Of a stretch of DNA of 64,000 nucleotides, positions 60,501 to 64,000 are shown piece after piece. The notes under the pieces are model-generated. The model was not told the DNA's origin. It was given only the letters and a program-made list of their open reading frames with translations, and searched no databases. The stretch comes from Hirundichthys speculiger. Its lineage: Eukaryota; Chordata; Actinopteri; Beloniformes; Exocoetidae. The translations under genes were made by a program, and so were the position numbers. The DNA is taken from the NCBI GenBank assembly GCA_018398805.1, contig JAGFBZ010000936.1, positions 1 through 64,000 of the forward strand. The letters are read 5' to 3'. The stretch's first letter is position 1; every line of letters begins with the position of its first letter.

Positions 60501-60507
60501 AGCATTT
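51387..60507 (-). CDS. rapgef5: Rap guanine nucleotide exchange factor, RAPGEF5 type (15 exons; N-terminus missing)
   Basis: Activates Rap-family small GTPases by GDP/GTP exchange. Fifteen minus-strand exons (listed separately) were placed from splice sites and conserved protein. Their lengths sum to 1445 bases; after a two-base split codon the phases all agree and give 480 continuous codons plus TAA at 51387-51389. In order: REM domain (60507-57694; [40 protein letters not shown]), a linker with LSLKENCLQ, the Ras-association domain (57258-56524; [22 protein letters not shown]), then the RasGEF/CDC25 domain (53439-51918; [73 protein letters not shown]) and the tail [28 protein letters not shown], the RRHTVD linker and the tail fit RAPGEF5 better than RAPGEF3/4 or RAPGEFL1. 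The human protein is, from memory, about 580 residues, so 100 or more residues lie upstream. Which teleost paralogue this is cannot be told. Confidence 0.88.
51918..51972 (-). CDS. rapgef5: rapgef5-type exon 14
   Basis: 55 nt, reads [18 protein letters not shown]; donor GTGAGT. Confidence 0.9.
52170..52234 (-). CDS. rapgef5: rapgef5-type exon 13
   Basis: 65 nt, reads [20 protein letters not shown]; donor GTGAGT. Confidence 0.9.
52323..52410 (-). CDS. rapgef5: rapgef5-type exon 12
   Basis: 88 nt, reads [20 protein letters not shown] and IPFMPLLLK; acceptor TTTCCAG, donor GTATCT. Confidence 0.9.
52534..52584 (-). CDS. rapgef5: rapgef5-type exon 11
   Basis: 51 nt, 17 codons [17 protein letters not shown]; donor GTGAGA. 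Confidence 0.9.
52667..52757 (-). CDS. rapgef5: rapgef5-type exon 10
   Basis: 91 nt, reads [20 protein letters not shown] and ends QTWE; donor GTAAGG. Confidence 0.9.
52858..53036 (-). CDS. rapgef5: rapgef5-type exon 9 (RasGEF core)
   Basis: 179 nt, reads [36 protein letters not shown] and [10 protein letters not shown]; donor GTAAGA. Confidence 0.9.
53317..53439 (-). CDS. rapgef5: rapgef5-type exon 8 (RasGEF start)
   Basis: 123 nt, reads [20 protein letters not shown] and FKSIHE; donor GTAGGC. Confidence 0.9.
53985..55930 (+). mobile_element. Decayed Rex1/jockey-like LINE with endonuclease and RT
   Basis: Lies in the rapgef5 intron, opposite strand. With many frame changes it reads the endonuclease ([31 protein letters not shown]), a middle region ([46 protein letters not shown]) and the reverse transcriptase ([43 protein letters not shown]). 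The two catalytic Asp motifs are damaged. No activity expected. Confidence 0.85.
56524..56621 (-). CDS. rapgef5: rapgef5-type exon 7 (end of RA domain)
   Basis: 98 nt, reads [15 protein letters not shown] and [12 protein letters not shown]; donor GTATGT. The next intron (3.1 kb) holds a LINE. Confidence 0.85.
56852..57001 (-). CDS. rapgef5: rapgef5-type exon 6 (Ras-association domain)
   Basis: 150 nt, reads [14 protein letters not shown] and [18 protein letters not shown]; donor GTAGAC. Confidence 0.85.
57258..57336 (-). CDS. rapgef5: rapgef5-type exon 5 (linker)
   Basis: 79 nt, reads [16 protein letters not shown]; acceptor CTTTCAG, donor GTAAGT. Confidence 0.85.
57504..57534 (-). CDS. rapgef5: rapgef5-type exon 4 (31-nt micro-exon)
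   Basis: Reads [11 protein letters not shown]. Very short but flanked by TTGCAG and GTATGA, and required for phase. Confidence 0.8.
57694..57785 (-). CDS. rapgef5: rapgef5-type exon 3 (end of REM)
   Basis: 92 nt, reads [20 protein letters not shown] and LLRRR; donor GTAAGG. Confidence 0.88.
58200..58920 (-). mobile_element. RTE-like LINE, reverse-transcriptase/C-terminal fragment
   Basis: In the intron between exons 2 and 3, same strand as rapgef5. Reads [45 protein letters not shown] and GREVSW-like remains. The catalytic ADD block has been deleted around 58690. Same family as the piece at 35040-35570. Confidence 0.8.
59212..59239. repeat. (CA)n microsatellite
   Basis: Fourteen or so CA units. 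Confidence 0.9.
60197..60341 (-). CDS. rapgef5: rapgef5-type exon 2 (REM)
   Basis: 145 nt; reads [17 protein letters not shown] and ends at SFMK followed by GTATGC. If the AG acceptor were used the exon would begin at 60335. Confidence 0.8.
60342..60428 (-). other. Probable U12-type AT-AC intron (87 nt)
   Basis: Donor ATATCCTT matches the minor-class 5' consensus. A branch-site-like CCCCTTGAC has its A (60352) 10 nt before the intron end, and the intron ends in AC. Using these sites joins codon CA|C and keeps the frame. The alternative acceptor TATAG, six bases further into the exon, would also keep phase but pairs AT with AG. Confidence 0.65.
60429..60507 (-). CDS. rapgef5: rapgef5-type exon 1 of those visible (REM domain start)
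   Basis: 79 nt after an AG acceptor preceded by a poly-T tract. Reads [20 protein letters not shown] and ends ...GGACA before ATATCCTT, a U12-type donor. No usable GT gives the right phase. Confidence 0.75.
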
Positions 60508-61058
60508 CTAAAAGAAAAAAAACAGACAAAGCATACTTGATGAGTCACAAGAAAAGTGGTCCAAGTGATGTTTTCTTAAATACTTTGATTTTGAAGTTTC
60601 TCCTTATCATTTTCTCAGTGTACAAACTAGAGATGCGCGGATGAACCGTGCACCCGCGGGCGGAGCGGATAATCCGCATATCGGGCGGATGACTCGTCAA
60701 AAAATAATACTTTAATTAAATTCGGGCGGGTTGCGGTTGAAGCACTCAAATAATAATAATAAGAAAAAATATTTTACATATTATTAAAAAGGATGGCGGG
60801 TCGGTTCGGTTTTGAAAATTGGTGAAAAAACGTTCCTGCAAATGGATAGCGGGCGGATAGAGATTTTAAGAAGCGGTTGCGGGTTAAAATTAGGGATGCA
60901 CCGAAAATTCGGCCACCGAAAATTTTCGGCCGAAAATGGCCCAAAAGTGCATTTTCGGTTTTCGGCCGAAAGACTTTTATCACCGAAACAACACGGCCGA
61001 AACAGAATGTTGTGATGACGAACAAAAACCGTGGCCAGCACGCTTGTCTGGGGCCAAC

Positions 61059-61478
61059 ATGTCTGTGGTGTGGACGTATTTCAATATATCTGAGAAAGAC
61101 CCACTGATAGCGATTTGTAAAACATGTAACGCTGAAATTTCAAGAGGGGGTGAATCTGCAACGAGTTTCTCCACGTCGGGTTTGATTTATCACCTGAAAT
61201 CCAAACATCCCCATCGCCATTCTGAATATGAGAAGGCGGCGGCACAGAAAAGGAAAATCCCTCCGAGCGCACCCGCTCCGTCTGTGGCGGACGTATTTGA
61301 AAAGGCAAGAAAGTTTTCCAGTGATGGTGCCAAGGCAAAGGGCATTACACAAAAAAATATGGAATTCATTGCCTTAGATGATCAGCTGTTCTCTGTTGTA
61401 GAGGATGTGGGATTTCGTAGGCTGATCGAGCACATTGAGCCCCGTTATTCCATACCGAGCAGACGTGTGTTTACCTGA
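61059..61478 (+). pseudogene. hAT transposase N-terminus with BED zinc finger
   Basis: 139 codons from ATG 61059 to TGA 61476-61478. The BED finger has C20, C23, H45 and H50 (CKTC, HLKSKH). Next is FIALDDQLFSVVEDVGFRR, the conserved region following the finger in hAT transposases. After the third element the family sequence resumes in another frame at about 62150 (LPELFNVVAAHVHELI), so a frame loss plus internal deletion removed the catalytic core. Confidence 0.85.
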
Positions 61479-61480
61479 GC

Positions 61481-62149
61481 CATAGTCGGAAATCCCGGGA
61501 GGGACACAGGGGACGTGTCCCCCCCTTCCACAAAGTTGTCCCCCCCAAAAAATCGTTGTAAGCACACAAAAACAATTGAATAATAATATAGTCATGTTCA
61601 ATAAAAGTACAACACAAGCGCTGCAAATTATAAACGTAAAAAGCCTTTTTTTTTTAATTGTTGAAACACTGCGACCCCCCCTAATTCTCAAAGTGGTTTA
61701 GTCCACATGCTGTTTCTAACGGGCAGGGCTACCTGCAGCTCCGTGTGTCATTTAAACGTGGAAGGGATTTTTAATTGTATTTTATTTTTGCATTTTTAAG
61801 TTGGCATATTTAATGGCGTAGTTGTAATATGTTGTTGTATTTTGTTTGTCAAAAATACAACACTACAATATAATAATACAACCTAATACCATTGTTGATT
61901 TTTCAGTTTGAACATTGAAAAACCTGTATACAGGTAGAATATGCACTGATACACAACAATGCTACAACTACTATTATTACTTTTTCTAACATTCAACAGG
62001 CTGTGGGCTCAACCCTGCAAGGCAAGTTCCAAAGGAGCAGGAGAGAGAGAGAGAGAGAGCATTTATTTTCATGTCCCCCCCAGGAATTACTCTCTGAAAT
62101 TTTACTGTTTATTGTCCCCCCCCCAAATGAAATGGTATTTTCGCCCCTG
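61481..62149. mobile_element. Inner third hAT-like insertion (669 bp, non-coding)
   Basis: Flanked by the perfect 8-bp duplication ACCTGAGC (61473-61480 and 62150-62157). Imperfect ends are related to CAGGGGCGAAAAT. It contains several poly-C runs and no transposase. Confidence 0.85.
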
Positions 62150-62687
62150 ACCTGAGCTGTTTAATGTTGTTGCAGCTCACGTCCATGAGCTTATAGCTGC
62201 AGATATTTTTGTTGTAGTCCTACAGATAATTTTTTTTAAATGCACTTGACTTAAATGCACTGTGTTTTTATGAGAGAACATTTTTACAATCTTTCAGCAG
62301 GCCAGTCAGTTATAGGCCTGTATTATTATTTAATGTACACCTGAGTGGGGTCAAGTTAAACATTTTATTTTGAATTTTGTTTTATATTGTGCATTGTTGT
62401 AATGTCAGTGCTAATAAATATTTTCATAATTTTGCAATTAATTTATTCTTTGTAGCATCAATATTAATTTATGCAATGGTAATGCCTTGATTTTAGTAAG
62501 GTTAGTACACAGTCATAGCCATGAATGCAATGGTACTAATAATTGGCATAATAATTTATTTCGGCGTTTCGGTTTTCGGCTTTCGGCCTTGGTTTCTTCA
62601 TTTTCGGTTTTCGGTTTCGGCCAAGAATTTTCATTTCGGTGCATCCCTAGTTAAAATATACGTCATCCGCGCATCTCTAGTACAAAC

Positions 62688-64000
62688 CAAGGGATTTCAC
62701 ACTTAATTACTTAATTAACCCTTGAAAATACACATTTATTTTGAAAACAATAAAATAAATGAGACCTACTTGAGGGCAAACAAAGAGTTCAAGATTAAAC
62801 CTTCAAGGTGAAGCTTACAGTCCTGTTTTCCTACTTCACTGGTCCCAAAGTAGCTTTAAAGCAGATCTAATTACTTGCAAAGATCACATATCATGACATG
62901 CACAGAGACAATCATCCAACTATGCATACGCTGCACAACACCGTATTTAAGGATTAGCCATTAGTTTTTATTTCATGGAATGCAAATTTTCTATTCTGCC
63001 TTAGTCTCATTGTTAAGGAGTTGCAGACTGTCCAAATATTTCATCATGCAGTACATTCACAGGTTTATCATCCACACAAAGTTACTTTATTTCAGTCAAA
63101 ACTTTAGTGTCTGCTGTAAACATCTTCCTCTCCATCCTTAGCCACCACTGTGCTCAGGACAGGAGACTTGATATAACTAAAGAGTCAGTGTGATCCCTTG
63201 GTTTCCTTTAGCCACATACAATGTTGTGAAACTGGCATTTTATAAATACTATCATACTCTATTGAATTGAACGGAATCATAATAGATGTGTGAGACTCAG
63301 CAGGTGAGCATGTGGTAAAAATCAAGTCCAAACAGCCCTTGTGGCAGATAATAAGCTATTGATGGTGGTGTAAGGGAGCGCACACACACACACACACACA
63401 CCTATATACACACATACATTAGGTGTCAAACTCTCTAACTTGCTTTGGGAAAATGTCTGACCCAAATATGGCTCTGTAACAGAGAGCCAAAAAATAAATA
63501 ATAGAAGACTGAGCATAGGCCATGGCATTAATAATTGATGAACTGTCTTCACTTTATAAATAAAAGCACAAATTTCTCTAGAAATATTTTTTGGCAGGTC
63601 TGACTGAGCTTGTCACCTTTTCAAAACTGTTGATTTACTTCTTTTGACACTTTATATTTTCTGAGCTCTTTTCATTTTTAAGTCAATAAATGTAGAATTC
63701 TGCCTTGCAGAGAGCTCCTGCTTTTGATTCCCCTCTTCTTGTTCCACAACTGTTCGCGTCTGCTCTCCCTTTTCTACACCTTTGTTTTTCCATTTTCCTT
63801 CTTGGTGATTACATTTCCCCCACTACTTCTCCCCTCCTACGCTCGCTCTCAGCTCAGCATGATGATAAATATCCATTTTCATCTTCAACATATGCCTCCC
63901 TGTGTTTGCCCGCTGGCACACACAAAGTCAAACACATGCACTGCAGTACGCACACCCAGATGCACACATGCACAGTACCCTGATGAATAACTCATTCAGT
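62688..64000. other. No gene recognised; upstream rapgef5 intron or flank
   Basis: AT-rich, non-coding as far as I can see, with a (CA)n microsatellite at 63380-63401 and a pyrimidine-rich stretch at 63720-63860. The missing 5' exons of the RAPGEF5-type gene were not found here. Confidence 0.45.
63380..63401. repeat. (CA)n microsatellite
   Basis: About eleven CA units. Confidence 0.9.

Larger units (their letters stand above)
60891..62649 (+). mobile_element. Middle hAT transposon inserted in the outer MITE
   Basis: Ends TAGGGATGCACCGAAA (60891) and its reverse complement (to 62649), flanked by the perfect 8-bp duplication GTTAAAAT (60883-60890 and 62650-62657). Contains an internally deleted transposase (61059-61478 and remains at 62150-62235) and a third insertion. 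Without that insertion the element is about 1.08 kb. Confidence 0.93.
60628..62679. mobile_element. Outer hAT MITE (about 285 bp without its insert)
   Basis: Ends TAGAGATGCGCGGATGA (60628) and its reverse complement (to 62679), flanked by the perfect 8-bp duplication GTACAAAC (60620-60627 and 62680-62687). The MITE body is 60628-60890 plus 62658-62679; everything between is a second hAT element. Confidence 0.92.

Noticed and set aside
62768..62820. Candidate further upstream rapgef5 exon
   Set aside because: A donor-like GTAGGT and a short open frame exist, but the translated residues match nothing I know before the REM domain.
31..63900. CRISPR-like or prokaryotic features
   Set aside because: The tandem repeats here are kilobase gene units or microsatellites; there are no short repeats with unique spacers and no bacterial gene order.

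Overview
The window looks like nuclear DNA from a teleost fish, probably a percomorph. The reasons are secreted C-type lectin genes of the fish skin-mucus/lactose-binding type, a spliced RAPGEF5-type gene with vertebrate exon structure, and a dense load of fish-type transposons (hAT, Tc1, piggyBac, BEL/Pao, several LINE clades, tRNA-derived SINEs) with CA microsatellites. Nothing is prokaryotic. The open frames starting at GTG are not real starts.

Layout. Positions 1-29,000 hold a tandem array of minus-strand, single-exon C-type lectin units (A to E, plus a stray fragment). Units B, C and D carry intact 160-codon genes (6442-6924, 11970-12452, 22823-23305). Unit E is frameshifted. Unit A (1-3890) is almost identical to B but full of one-base deletions, as expected of uncorrected long-read sequence. 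A fragment at 19225-19487 is a decayed copy. Unit C is expanded by a palindromic hAT MITE, a LINE tail, a BEL/Pao remnant and another terminal-inverted-repeat element.

Positions 29,000-39,100 are repeat-rich: SINE pieces, a CTAAAT-type minisatellite, piggyBac and LINE remnants, and a roughly 3.1 kb element with long inverted ends carrying an unfamiliar protein with a cysteine-rich tail (31368-34477). Positions 39,140-45,995 form a large inverted duplication with two head-to-head lectin genes. The left one is broken and has a LINE inserted next to its TATA box. The right one (44434-44943, plus strand) is intact and has TATA, signal peptide, full CRD and AATAAA. A hAT transposase relic lies between the arms.

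Positions 46,000-51,386 hold transposon debris and then about 4 kb with no coding evidence, part of which may be the 3' UTR of the next gene. Positions 51,387-60,507 hold 15 minus-strand exons of a Rap guanine-nucleotide exchange factor of RAPGEF5 type. All splice phases join into 480 continuous codons covering the REM, RA and RasGEF domains to the C-terminus; the N-terminus lies beyond the window or was not recognised. One intron has the hallmarks of a minor-spliceosome AT-AC intron. Two LINEs sit in its introns, and just upstream are three hAT elements nested inside one another, each with a perfect 8-bp target duplication.

Functionally, the lectins are secreted soluble sugar-binding proteins, probably mucosal defence lectins, each a compact unit of TATA box, about 75-100 nt leader, 0.5 kb ORF and near-immediate AATAAA. 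The RAPGEF5-type gene is an unrelated intracellular signalling gene next to the lectin cluster.
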